Source: an uncultured Eubacteriales bacterium
GTDB lineage: Bacteria; Bacillota; Clostridia; UBA1381; UMGS1253
DNA length: 27,404 nt
Direction of reading: 5' to 3'
Assembly: GCA_900550065.1 (NCBI GenBank)
Contig: URQR01000008.1
Location: forward strand, 1 to 27,404
The notes under the pieces: model-generated
What the model was told of the DNA's origin: nothing
Seen by the model: only the letters and a program-made list of their open reading frames with translations
The model's database searches: none
Made by a program: the position numbers and the translations under genes
Shown here: piece after piece, positions 7,189 through 17,469 of the stretch
Position numbering within the stretch: the stretch's first letter is position 1
How the letters are laid out: each line of letters opens with the position of its first letter

Positions 7189-7953
7189 CTATTTGTATGT
7201 GTATAATTTCTGAATCACTTTATTAAACGTCTCTGCATTCTTTGATACCGTTTGCAGACTGTAGCAGGTCGTTCCGGCGGCATTTTTCCACGACGCAGTA
7301 TACAAATGGTCGCCCGATTCATTTATGATTCGTACATATTCCGCCTCCTGCCCCATAATTTTTATTTTACCTGAATCTTGTGTATTTCCCTGTAAGAGAT
7401 ATTTGCTCCCGTCTATAAAGTTATCCGCTTTTTGTGCCAACAGAAAGATATTTCCGTCTTCAAATCCATACCTCAGTAATATCTCTTTTGATTCTTTATT
7501 ACCTATAGAGTTCTCTAAAACCGCCCCGTCCGGCAGCCACCCGGGCACAATCAGCTCCACCTCTGGGCATTGCGCCGAAAGCGTTGCATAGATATCGTTC
7601 GCCGGGACACCATCCGCGGTATAAACAAAAGACGCAGCATCCGTATCAGTAAAGATAAGCGTATCGTTGTTTATTTGGGCGGTCAGCCACTTCCACAAAT
7701 TTCCGAACGCACCCGCGCTCATCCCTACAGCAAGAAGCGCCGCAAGAAAAATCGCAACGAGCACAGCCAGCCGCCTAACCTTTCTGTTGCTTACCACTTT
7801 ACGCGCTAACGCCTTTTCGCGCGCAGCGTCGCCCGGCACCGGAACGTTCTTCGCCGCGGCGAGTTCGTCGGCAAACAATTCCTCCGCGTATTTTTTAACG
7901 CCATATTTTATCGCAAGTTCCTCTTGTTCGCGTATGTATTCCTGCTTGTTCAT
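7189..7953 (-). CDS. Membrane anti-sigma factor candidate with DUF4367-like domain
   Basis: This 254-residue protein has a charged cytoplasmic N-terminus (about 1-60), one membrane segment (RRLAVLVAIFLAALLAVGMS, about 60-80) and a large extracytoplasmic C-terminal part. The segment PEVELIVPGWLPDGAVLENS and the later LYTASWKNAAGTTCYSLQTV resemble the DUF4367 domain found in Firmicute proteins next to ECF sigma factors. Its ATG overlaps the sigma-factor stop (ATGA, 7950-7953), so the two are translationally coupled. Role by family and position: it holds the sigma factor at the membrane until an envelope signal releases it. No zinc-binding ZAS motif (HxxxCxxC) is visible. Confidence 0.75.
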   Translation of the reverse strand: MNKQEYIREQEELAIKYGVKKYAEELFADELAAAKNVPVPGDAAREKALARKVVSNRKVRRLAVLVAIFLAALLAVGMSAGAFGNLWKWLTAQINNDTLIFTDTDAASFVYTADGVPANDIYATLSAQCPEVELIVPGWLPDGAVLENSIGNKESKEILLRYGFEDGNIFLLAQKADNFIDGSKYLLQGNTQDSGKIKIMGQEAEYVRIINESGDHLYTASWKNAAGTTCYSLQTVSKNAETFNKVIQKLYTYK

Positions 7954-8516
7954 ATCTTCGCCTCTTTTCTTTGCTCAGCGTTCTCATGCAAGGCATTCCG
8001 CAGCAGCTCGGTTCCGCGTCTTAGCCTTGTACTGACCGTATTGAGCTTCAAGCCCGATATTTCAGCAATTTCTGCCTGCTTTAAGTCGAAATAATATCTA
8101 TAAATCAAAACGGTGGCGTATTTGGGGTCGAGCGTTTTGATGGTGTCATAAATTCTATTAACCGCTTCTTCCCCAAGCACCAATTCTTCCGGGCTTTTTT
8201 CTTTTACCGGTAAATACGGCTCAAGTTGGTCCAGCCCGACCTCCTGCGGCATTTGCTTTTCCTTTTTTATCAAATCGAAAGAGGCGCATCTGGCTGCTGA
8301 AATTACCCACGCCTGTTCAAGTGTTTTGTTCTTTAACAAATGCATATTCTTTGATAATTTTAAAAACGCTTCCTGTGAAGCATCATATGCGTCGTGTTCG
8401 TTTCCCAAAATACGATAGCAGACTGCATATACAATACCTTTATATTTTTGATAAATTTTCTCGAAATTAACAATTCCGACACGAAGAATATTAATGAATA
8501 TTTTAATCACCCCCAA
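7950..8516 (-). CDS. ECF-family RNA polymerase sigma factor
   Basis: This protein has sigma region 2 (FEKIYQKYKGIVYAVCYRIL, then DAYDASQEAFLKL and the RCASFDLIKKEK segment). A linker and then region 4 follow (LDPKYATVLIYRYYFDLKQA, then AEISGLKLNTVSTRLRRGTE, the helix-turn-helix). This is the two-domain layout of ECF sigma factors. The start is uncertain: the longest frame begins with TTG at 8516, but the best Shine-Dalgarno-like stretch (GGGGGTGAT) lies inside it and no ATG, GTG or TTG follows at good spacing before FEKIYQ. It is coupled to the downstream anti-sigma candidate. Confidence 0.85.
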   Translation of the reverse strand: MGVIKIFINILRVGIVNFEKIYQKYKGIVYAVCYRILGNEHDAYDASQEAFLKLSKNMHLLKNKTLEQAWVISAARCASFDLIKKEKQMPQEVGLDQLEPYLPVKEKSPEELVLGEEAVNRIYDTIKTLDPKYATVLIYRYYFDLKQAEIAEISGLKLNTVSTRLRRGTELLRNALHENAEQRKEAKI

Positions 8517-8523
8517 CAGTATA

Positions 8524-8552
8524 TATATAACACAAATAAGGACTTATGTCAA
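8524..8552 (-). promoter_or_regulatory. Sigma-A promoter of the ECF operon
   Basis: On the minus strand TTGACA (8547-8552) and TATATA (8524-8529) are spaced by 17 bp. The predicted start of transcription falls within a few bases of 8517, leaving almost no leader before the coding frame. Confidence 0.65.
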
Positions 8553-8606
8553 CAAACATACGGTTTGAGGAAGTGTCCGCACATATCGGCTGATAAACAA
8601 TCCCCT

Positions 8607-8789
8607 CTTGCAAAGCAAAAAGTCACCACTGCCGTACCCAGACAAATTGAAATCCTATCTAAACGTACGACCCGGCAACGCCTTCTCACCTATTTTGACC
8701 AACAACGCCGCGGCGCACGCAAATTTTTAATCCCGTTCAACCGCGGAGAGCCGGCCGCCTGCTTATGCGTGGTAGAACTTTCTGTATAA
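8607..8789 (+). pseudogene. Crp/Fnr-family regulator remnant
   Basis: The plus-strand frame reads RQIEILSKRTTRQRLLTYFD, then KFLIPFNRGEPAACLCV. This closely resembles the segment joining the dimer helix to the helix-turn-helix of Crp/Fnr regulators, where the usual form is like SKRTTREKLLAYL and FTIPFNRQELADYLCV. The sensor domain and the recognition helix are missing, and a stop follows at 8787-8789. It is a decayed fragment in the 280-bp gap between the sigma-factor promoter and kdpE. No functional product is expected. Confidence 0.6.
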
Positions 8790-8800
8790 AATATGTCGAA

Positions 8801-9499
8801 CTATATCTTCAACATCCGGTAGCCTACCCCTACATGGGTCTGAATATAGTTTGGCTCGGACGTGTCTTTTTCTATCTTCTTTCGCAGCGTTGCCATAAAG
8901 ACGCGCAGGGACGCAACATCATTATCCCACGCGCTGCCCCAGATTTCTTTTGTAATATAGTTGTGCGTCAGTACTTTACCTACATTTTTTGCAAGCAGGC
9001 ACAACAGTTTGTACTCAATCGGTGTCAAATGCAGCTCACTGCCGTTCAAATAAACACAACCCGCGGCATAGTCGATTGTTAAGTCCCCATTGGTAAAAAC
9101 GGCGGACTGTGCCGGGTCGCCGCTTCCGGAATCATTGAGCCGCCGAAACGTGACCCGTAAGCGTGCAAGCAGCTCCTCGACAGAAAAAGGCTTCGTTAAA
9201 TAATCATCCGCGCCGGCGTCAAGCGCTTCAATTTTATCCGTGTCCTCGCTCCGCGCGCTAATCACAATAATCGGCGTTTTAGCCCAAGAACGTATTTTAC
9301 GGATTATTTCTATCCCATCTATATCAGGCAGGCCCAAATCCAGAAGAATCACGTCTGGATTATGAGACACGGCTTCTATAATTGCTGCTTTCCCTGTCGG
9401 AGCGGTCTGAAAGCGGTAATTGTGCGTTTCCAATGTTGTTGAGATTAGGTTTCTGACGGCGTTGTCGTCCTCTACAACCAAAATTAACGGCTTATTCAT
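8801..9499 (-). CDS. kdpE: KdpE response regulator (OmpR family)
   Basis: This 232-residue protein has a receiver domain (1-120) with acidic pocket VVEDD (about 9-13), phospho-acceptor Asp in VILLDLGLPD, the Ser/Thr in IIVISARSE, and Lys in DYLTKPFSVEELLAR. A winged-helix OmpR-type DNA-binding domain follows (LTPIEYKLLCLLAKNVGKVL, then SLRVFMATLRKKIEKD). It activates kdpFABC when potassium is limiting. The ATG at 9499 overlaps the kdpD stop by 8 bp (ATGAATAA), indicating coupling. Upstream in-frame codons lie within kdpD. Its probable binding sites are the AAGAT direct repeats at 12253-12269, 17122-17138 and 17739-17755. Confidence 0.93.
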   Translation of the reverse strand: MNKPLILVVEDDNAVRNLISTTLETHNYRFQTAPTGKAAIIEAVSHNPDVILLDLGLPDIDGIEIIRKIRSWAKTPIIVISARSEDTDKIEALDAGADDYLTKPFSVEELLARLRVTFRRLNDSGSGDPAQSAVFTNGDLTIDYAAGCVYLNGSELHLTPIEYKLLCLLAKNVGKVLTHNYITKEIWGSAWDNDVASLRVFMATLRKKIEKDTSEPNYIQTHVGVGYRMLKI

Positions 9500-10745
9500 G
9501 TAATACAACCTCCTCTGTTGGCAGCATAACCGTAAATACCGCGCCATGCGGAATATTATTCGAGACAGTAATCGTTCCTCCGTGCGCCGCCACAATAGAT
9601 TTGCACAGTGCAAGCCCAAGGCCAAGGCTGCGCCGGCTGTCGGCGGATTTTGTTTCAGCGGTGTAAAACATATCAAAAATATGCGCTTTTGCTTCCTGTG
9701 TAATCCCTGTCCCATCGTCCGACACGGTTATGACCGCTTGATTTTGCTCTTTTTTAATTTCAATTATAATATTTGACTCTGGCGGTGTGTATTTAATCGC
9801 ATTATCCACAAGGTTTATAATCACCTGCATAATAAGCCGGGAATCCATCTTTACCAATAGAAACGTATCAGCGTGCTTAACCTGTATACGGTGCTCGCCG
9901 CGCCGCCGGTCCGTGTGTCGGAGCGCTTCGGTAACGACCTCGTCAATTAGCTCGGTCGATAGGCGCATTTTCATTGTGCCGTCCTCTATACGCGTCACAG
10001 ACAGTAAATTTTCCACTAAATTAATCAGCCATATCGAGTCGTCATAAATATCGGCGTAGAGCTGTTTGCGTTTTTCTCTATCAATATTTTCCTCGCTCTC
10101 GAGCAATATCCCCGCATTGCCAGAGATTGATGTCAGCGGCGTACGCAAATCGTGGGATATGGACCGCAGCAAATTCGCCCGTAGTTGTTCATTTTTGGCG
10201 AGCAGGGCCGCTTTTTCCCGTTCGCGGGATATCTTATCGTTTTGAAGCGCAAGCGCACACTCCCCTAAAATCGAGAGCATAATACTGTTTTCAAACGCAT
10301 CCAACGGCGTTTCGCCGATTGCAATCCCGACAACGCCATACACATTCTGGCTCACCCGAACGGAAAGGTAGTAGCATTTCGAATCGCCAAGCGTGTTTGT
10401 GGTCGCGCCGGCATGTTTATTATTATGGTATACCCATACTGCAACAGCACGCTCGTTCTCGGTTGTATACTGTGCGGCATCCCGCCCGCTGTGGATTGGA
10501 AAAAACAGCGGTGCGGCAAGCTGATCGTCGTGTACTTCATAAAACAATACATCCCTGCCAAGCAGCTTTGTAAGTTGGCTGCACGTAACAGAAATAATAC
10601 CGGCGGCGGCGTTTTCTCCGCTCATGAGCCGGTTTGTATCAAAAAGAATTTTAGTCCGATAGGCCGTCTGCGTCGCCTGTTTGGCCTGCCGTTTAATTCG
10701 TACCGCCAATGAACTCGTCAAAAATGCGGACAGAAACATAATCAA
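9492..10745 (-). pseudogene. kdpD: KdpD C-terminal half (GAF, HisKA, HATPase) after a frameshift
   Basis: This 417-residue stretch begins in the last membrane helix (IMFLSAFLTSSLAVRIKRQA). A GAF-like domain (about 45-170) follows, then HisKA with the phospho-accepting His in RSISHDLRTPLTS. The HATPase boxes are INLVDNAIKYTP (N), VSDDGTGI (G1) and SLGLGLALCKSIVAAHGG (G2). There is no ribosome binding site at the apparent TTG start (10745). It continues the frame of the N-terminal half after a 1-base loss at the T-run (plus-strand A-run 10804-10807). With that base restored the whole protein would be about 896 residues, the normal KdpD size. Confidence 0.85.
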
Positions 10746-10777
10746 AAATGTCGCCGGATATCCCGCGTCATAAGCGT

Positions 10778-12181
10778 TTAACGTAAAACGCGGCTCTGTG
10801 AATAAAAGTTAAACAAGAGCACGCTAATCACTGAACCGACAAGACTGAATACACGCCGCGCGGTAACGACGGCCATGACCAGCACGCCAAAAATATACAC
10901 CGTAATAATATTATCCTCACTAAAGCCGAAACGCGCAAATAAATAACCAATCCCCGTAGAAGTAACAAGTATCAGTACGCTTTTCAGAAAATCGGACAGC
11001 GCATTCTTTGCCGTTTGCCGCTCATGCCTTTTATGCTGGTATGGTGCCGTATTCCGATCGGGAATAATATAAATATCAAGATTCGGCGAATATTGTGTAA
11101 TTCTTTCCGTGAGAGGCGTTCTTCCGGGCAGGAAGCCGCGCCGAGCGTTACTCCTGCCGAGAACAATCTTGGATACGCCGGAAAGCCGCGCGAATTCAGA
11201 AACCTGAAACGCGATATCCTCGCCATATACTGTCTCAATCGCCGCTCCCAGCTGCTGTGCTAAGTGAATGTTCTGGCGCAGCCGTTTTTTATCCTCTGCG
11301 CTCATAGTGGGAAAATCCGGCGTTTCAACAAACAGCGCTGTAAAACTTCCCTTAAACGCGCCGGCCAATCTCGCCGCGGTACGGATAATTTTAGCATTCG
11401 TCGGCGAAGTCGATAAACATACTAAAATATGTTCGTCCGTAAAAAAGCTGTTCGTTCGTCCACCCGCAAGCTCCGACATTTTGTTTACCCTGTCGGCACA
11501 TCGGCGCAGCGCAATTTCTCGCAGCGCGACGAGGTTTTGCAGTGTAAAAAAATTCCCCAATGCCTGCTCTGCCTGCGTTTTTTTATAAATCTTCCCCTCA
11601 CTGAGCCGTTCTATCAGCTCCTTTGGCTCGATATCTGCCAGCTCTACCTGATCCGCGTTATCAAATACCGAATCAGGAATGCGTTCCTGTACAACGACGC
11701 CGGTAATAGAAGCTACAAGGTCGTTGAGGCTCTCAATATGCTGCACATTGACCGTGGTATATACGTCAATACCATTGCTCAACAGCTCATTGATGTCCTG
11801 ATATCGTTTCAAATGACGGCTTCCATCCGCATTCGTATGCGCCAACTCGTCAACTAAGATCAGCTGCGGTTTACGCGTGAGCGCGGCGTCTAAATCAAAT
11901 TCATGCAGGGTAATACCGCCGTGTTGTACCGCTTTAGTCGAAACAAGCTCCAAGCCGTTGAGTAACTCGGCAGTCTGCGGACGCGCATGCGGTTCCACAT
12001 AGCCGACGACAACGTCAATTCCGCGTCGTTTTGCCGCGTGGGCTGCTTTTAACATAGCATATGTTTTGCCGACGCCCGCCGCATAACCAAAAAATATTTT
12101 TAAGCGGCCCCGGCTGTTTTTTGTCTCTTCTTTATTTATTTGTCGTAGGATTTCCTCCGGGCTGCTTCTATGCGCTTCCAC
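10778..12181 (-). pseudogene. kdpD: KdpD N-terminal half (KdpD and Usp domains, first membrane helices)
   Basis: This 467-residue stretch holds the KdpD sensor domain with Walker A GYAAGVGKTYAML (about 32-44) and Walker B-like LILVDELAHTN. A universal-stress-like domain follows (about 245-365, HILVCLSTSPTNAKIIRTAA), then the start of the DUF4118 membrane region (SVLILVTSTGIGYLFARFGF). The frame goes wrong after LLFNF, and YSQSRVLR then a stop replaces the expected LFTEPRFTLNAYDAGYPATF, which is encoded in the -1 frame. The GTG start at 12181 follows AGAGGTGAT. Free N-terminal KdpD domains occur in some bacteria, but here the break is mid-membrane, so I treat it as a lesion or sequencing error. 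Confidence 0.85.
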
Positions 12182-12252
12182 CGTATCACCTCTTCTATTT
12201 CTATTCTAATATGTTTTTGTTTAAATTCATATTAATAAATACGTACCTATAT

Positions 12253-12270
12253 TAAGATTGTATAAAGATT
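12253..12270. promoter_or_regulatory. Putative KdpE box upstream of kdpD
   Basis: The plus strand has TTAAGATTGTATAAAGAT, with two AAGAT half-sites 11 bp apart (12254-12258, 12265-12269). The 11-bp direct repeat is the usual OmpR-family binding geometry. Near-identical sequences lie upstream of kdpF and of the small membrane-protein gene. Confidence 0.55.
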
Positions 12271-12299
12271 TACATACTATAAGTCAACAAACAAACTCG

Positions 12300-12366
12300 A
12301 AAAAAGCGTAGTTTTCTGACAACGGTTTCTTCCACGTGCAAAAGTTTCGCTTCTGCATATAGAATA
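12300..12366 (-). ncRNA. Promoter-hairpin module A (candidate structured RNA)
   Basis: On the minus strand, -10-like TATTCT (12361-12366) is followed by a hairpin GCAGAAG/CTTTTGC (12338-12356), then the core TGGAAGAAACCGTTGTC (12318-12334), then GCTTTTTTC. It lies between the kdpC terminator and the KdpE box of kdpD. The core matches module B almost exactly. I do not recognise it as a known RNA family. Confidence 0.4.
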
Positions 12367-12384
12367 TCACAAATCATAGGACAA

Positions 12385-12419
12385 AAAAAAGGGCATATGT
12401 CTCTAAATTGCCCTTTTTT
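12385..12419 (-). terminator. Terminator of kdpFABC
   Basis: Stem AAAAAAGGGCA / TGCCCTTTTTT, ending in a T-run on the minus strand, starts 11 bases past the kdpC stop. It separates kdpFABC from kdpDE transcription. Confidence 0.85.
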
Positions 12420-12429
12420 GTTTTACCTA

Positions 12430-13032
12430 TTATAAAATACCGTCCAGCATCAAATTTACTTTCAAGACATTGACGGTCTGCTCACCAAATACCCCTAAAA
12501 ACCGCCCATTCGTACATTTTTGTATCACATCGCGGACCTCCTGCTGAGATATACCGCGTTTTTGTGCAATCCGCGCCACCTGATACTCCGCTGCTGCCGG
12601 CGAAATATCCGGGTCAAGGCCGCTGCCGGAGCAGGTTACAAGATCAACCGGAACGGCGCGCTCGTCCATATCTGGATTTGCAGCGCGTAGCTTTTCAACA
12701 CGCTCTGCCACAAGCGTTTCGTATGCTTCGCTTGCCGGGCTCAAGTTTGACGGAGTGGCATACATCAGCATTTTTCCATCTTTATCCTTGTAGGTAGAAA
12801 CATCGACATTCATAATCCGTCCCCACATATGTCCTTCGTCGGTGAATTGCTGCCCTAAGAGCTCACAGCCGTATTTTTTCCCATTTATTTCTATGATGCT
12901 ACCGTTCGCCTGCTGTGGAAAAATCAACTGCGCAATACCAGTAACAACGCCGGTGTACACGATACCACACAATATGGTAAAAATCAGGAATATTCCCGCC
13001 GCTTTGGGCAATACTGACCGAAATAATTTCAT
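12430..13032 (-). CDS. kdpC: KdpC, potassium-transporting ATPase subunit C
   Basis: This 200-residue protein has one N-terminal membrane helix (AGIFLIFTILCGIVYTGVVT, about 11-30) and an extracytoplasmic domain with the family motifs GQQFTDEGHMWGR, YATPSNLSPAS, and VTCSGSGLDPDISPAAAEYQ. The C-terminus carries GRFLGVFGEQTVNVLKVNLM. KdpC stabilises the KdpFABC complex and raises ATP affinity. The ATG at 13032 follows GAAGGAGG. An upstream extension would run into kdpB. It is the last gene of the operon, 13 bp after kdpB. Confidence 0.95.
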   Translation of the reverse strand: MKLFRSVLPKAAGIFLIFTILCGIVYTGVVTGIAQLIFPQQANGSIIEINGKKYGCELLGQQFTDEGHMWGRIMNVDVSTYKDKDGKMLMYATPSNLSPASEAYETLVAERVEKLRAANPDMDERAVPVDLVTCSGSGLDPDISPAAAEYQVARIAQKRGISQQEVRDVIQKCTNGRFLGVFGEQTVNVLKVNLMLDGIL

Positions 13033-13045
13033 TTTCTTTCCCTCC

Positions 13046-15133
13046 TTACGCCAGTCCGAACAGAACCAGCAGCATATCAATCAATTTTATACAGATAAAC
13101 GGCGCGGCCAGACCGCCCAAGCCGTAAATGAGCAGATTGCGGGACAAAAGCTTGCCTGCTGGTACCTCCCGGTATTTTACGCCCCGTAAGGCCAGCGGAA
13201 TCAATGCTATAATAATCAGCGCGTTGTAAACAATGGCCGAAAGCACTGCGCTAAGCGGAGAGTGCAGCCCCATGATATTCAGGGCCGAAAGTCCGGGGTA
13301 GAGCCCCATAAACAACGCCGGAATAATTGCAAAGTATTTTGCTACGTCATTTGCAATTGAAAAGGTGGTCAGGCTCCCGCGCGTCATCAAAAGCTGCTTG
13401 CCAATCCGCACGATATCGATTAACTTTGTCGGCGAAGAGTCGAGGTCGACCATATTGCCCGCTTCCTTCGCCGCCTGTGTTCCACTGTTCATCGCGACAG
13501 CAACATCCGCCTGCGCCAGAGCGGGTGCATCGTTTGTGCCGTCGCCGGTCATCGCAACAAGGTGCCCCTGTGCCTGAAACTCACGAATTAGTTTGAGCTT
13601 GCCTTCCGGCGTAGCCTCGGCAAGAAAATCGTCCACACCCGCCTCCGCCGCAATTGCCGCGGCAGTCATGGGGTTGTCGCCTGTAATCATGATTGTTTTG
13701 ATCCCCATTTTGCGCAGGTCGGCAAACTTTTCCTTCACGCCCTGCTTAATAATATCCTTTAAATGAATGACACCGAGAATCTTATGGTTTTTAGCGACGA
13801 CAAGCGGCGTACCGCCCTCTGCTGCTATCGACCTCACAACGGAATCACACGCGTCGGAGTAAACGCCGCCCGCCTGTTTCACATAAGCCTGCATTGCGTC
13901 CGCCGCACCTTTACGGACTTCGCTTCCTGCAAAGTCTACCCCGCTCATTCTTGTTTTTGCGGAAAAGGGAATAAAATGCATATTCTTATCGGTTAGCTGC
14001 CGCTCCCGGATGCCGAATTGCTGTTTTGCAAGTACAACGACGCTTCGTCCCTCCGGTGTTTCATCCGCCAGAGAGGAAAGCTGCGCCGCGTCAGCAAGCT
14101 CTTTGGCGTCCGTACCGTCCACCGGGATAAAGGCGCACGCCTGCCGGTTGCCGAGCGTAATCGTTCCTGTTTTGTCGAGCAAAAGAATATCGACATCGCC
14201 GGCCGCTTCTATCGCGCGGCCGCTCATAGCCAATACATTGGCCCGGTTCAGCCTGCTCATCCCAGCAATTCCGATTGCCGAAAGCAGGGCGCCAATCGTT
14301 GTAGGCGCAAGGCAAACGAGCAGGGCGACAAGCGTCGTAACTGAGGTCGGGTTCTCAATTCCAGCCTGTTGCGCAGAAAACATCGAGTAGGTGTAAAGCG
14401 ACATCGTAACAAGGATAAAGATAATCGAAAGTGCAACAAGGAAAATTTGAAGTGCAATTTCGTTCGGCGTCTTTTTCCGTTCCGCCCCCTCTACCATCGC
14501 AATCATTTTGTCTAAAAAGCTTTCGCCTGCCTCGTTTGTTACTTCAACCGCAATCCAGTCGGACAGCACCGTCGTACCGCCCGTTACCGCACTGCGGTCG
14601 CCGCCGCTTTCACGAATAACAGGGGCCGATTCGCCTGTGATGGCACTTTCATCTACCGACGCCGCGCCGTCTATAACCTCCCCGTCCGCCGGAATTTGTT
14701 CGCCTGCCTTTACAAGGACAATGTCACCTTTTTTTAGCAAAGCAGAAGGAACAACAGTAATCTTATCCTTCTGATCCGCCGATGGTATTTTATGCGCGTC
14801 TACCTCCCGTTTCGACGCGCGCAGCGACTCTGCCTGCGCCTTGCCGCGTCCCTCCGCAATTGCTTCGGCGAAATTTGCAAACAAAACCGTGAACCATAAA
14901 ATGACCGCAATCGCCAGCGTATATCCCGACGGTGCGTCCATAACGCCGAATAAGGATACGATCCACAACCCTGTCGTCAGAATTGCTGAACTATAAACAA
15001 GCAGCATAACCGGATTATCCGCCTGTATTTTTGGATTTAGCTTTACAAAGGAATCTTTGACTGCTCTTACGATCATTTTTTTATCAGCAAAAGCGTTTTT
15101 TGTTGTCAAAGTGCCTTTTCCCTCTCTCGCCAT
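13046..15133 (-). CDS. kdpB: KdpB, P-type ATPase subunit of the K+ pump
   Basis: This 695-residue protein is full length for KdpB. It has the actuator motif ESAITGESAPV, the phosphorylation motif LLLDKTGTITLGNR (about residue 320), and the nucleotide-binding segment with FSAKTRMSG. It also has the hinge motif MTGDGTNDAPALAQADVAVA and a C-terminal membrane bundle. It hydrolyses ATP to drive potassium through KdpA. The start ATG follows AAGGAGGGG. It sits 12 bp downstream of kdpA within kdpFABC. The Ser of TGES, the inhibitory phosphorylation site known in Escherichia coli, is present. Confidence 0.97.
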   Translation of the reverse strand: MAREGKGTLTTKNAFADKKMIVRAVKDSFVKLNPKIQADNPVMLLVYSSAILTTGLWIVSLFGVMDAPSGYTLAIAVILWFTVLFANFAEAIAEGRGKAQAESLRASKREVDAHKIPSADQKDKITVVPSALLKKGDIVLVKAGEQIPADGEVIDGAASVDESAITGESAPVIRESGGDRSAVTGGTTVLSDWIAVEVTNEAGESFLDKMIAMVEGAERKKTPNEIALQIFLVALSIIFILVTMSLYTYSMFSAQQAGIENPTSVTTLVALLVCLAPTTIGALLSAIGIAGMSRLNRANVLAMSGRAIEAAGDVDILLLDKTGTITLGNRQACAFIPVDGTDAKELADAAQLSSLADETPEGRSVVVLAKQQFGIRERQLTDKNMHFIPFSAKTRMSGVDFAGSEVRKGAADAMQAYVKQAGGVYSDACDSVVRSIAAEGGTPLVVAKNHKILGVIHLKDIIKQGVKEKFADLRKMGIKTIMITGDNPMTAAAIAAEAGVDDFLAEATPEGKLKLIREFQAQGHLVAMTGDGTNDAPALAQADVAVAMNSGTQAAKEAGNMVDLDSSPTKLIDIVRIGKQLLMTRGSLTTFSIANDVAKYFAIIPALFMGLYPGLSALNIMGLHSPLSAVLSAIVYNALIIIALIPLALRGVKYREVPAGKLLSRNLLIYGLGGLAAPFICIKLIDMLLVLFGLA

Positions 15134-15145
15134 TTTAACCCCTCC

Positions 15146-16956
<1,811 letters not shown>

Positions 16957-16960
<4 letters not shown>

Positions 16961-17049
16961 TTCTGCTCATCTCCCCTCATCAAAATATAGACATAGTAAA
17001 CCAAAAGCGCCGCAGCGCATAGGCCGATGATGCCTACTAAAATATTCAT
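16957..17049 (-). CDS. kdpF: KdpF, small stabilising subunit
   Basis: This 30-residue protein starts at ATG 17049 after AAAGGAGGAAATTAAT and reads NILVGIIGLCAAALLVYYVY, then ILMRGDEQK. It is a single membrane helix with a short charged tail, as in KdpF of other species, and it sits first in the kdpFABC operon. The TGA overlaps the kdpA start. KdpF sits at the KdpA-KdpB interface and stabilises the complex. Confidence 0.88.
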
Positions 17050-17121
17050 ATTAATTTCCTCCTTTACAAAAATTCTAACACCTGTTTGATTAAAACGGTG
17101 TTAGCGGATTGAATATGAAAT

Positions 17122-17139
17122 TAAGATAATATAAAGATT
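17122..17139. promoter_or_regulatory. Putative KdpE box upstream of kdpF
   Basis: The plus strand reads TTAAGATAATATAAAGAT, with AAGAT at 17123-17127 and 17134-17138, an 11-bp repeat. It lies about 73 bp before the kdpF start, a position fitting an activator next to the -35 region. It differs from the kdpD copy at only 3 of 18 positions. Confidence 0.6.
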
Positions 17140-17161
17140 TTTATACTCAGTGGTTCTTGCG

Positions 17162-17444
17162 TCACAAAAGTGTGTGTTCTGTGCGTTTAACCGTGACTGT
17201 ACCACGCTGGCTCCGCCTTTCTGCAAGACCATATTTTTGTAGGCATACCAAAAGCCGCTCTGCCTGCGCTTCGCCCGTGTGTGTTACTGACTCGTTAAGT
17301 TGTGCCGGTCGCTGCAATCGCATCCGTCTGATTTCGCAACTGGAAACAAAGCAGTCGTGCAAGTTTGTCGTAATTGACGCTTCCGTCCTCTTTCATTGGG
17401 GTTACAAGCGCAACGGCCGACCCTTTAAAAACAGTTGGCTTCAT
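17162..17444 (-). pseudogene. dapA: dapA remnant with internal deletion
   Basis: The start (ATG 17444, after AAAGGAATAATAAG) reads KPTVFKGSAVALVTPMKEDG, then VNYDKLARLLCFQL and TDAIAATGTT. This matches the first 50 or so residues of dihydrodipicolinate synthase, including the start of the GTTGE motif. The frame then breaks at ACTTAACGAGTCA, where GGC of the expected ACTGGCGAGTCA is replaced by TAAC. After the break another frame reads GEAQAERLLVCLQKYGLA, which resembles a DapA C-terminal helix. The most economical reading is a dapA copy with most of its middle deleted. The C-terminal match is weak. Confidence 0.55.
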
Positions 17445-17469
17445 CTTATTATTCCTTTCTTTTGTATCG

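Noticed and set aside
8394..8606. Upstream part of the plus-strand frame containing the Crp/Fnr fragment
   Set aside because: Only the part from about 8607 resembles Crp/Fnr. The rest is antisense to the sigma-factor gene and promoter.
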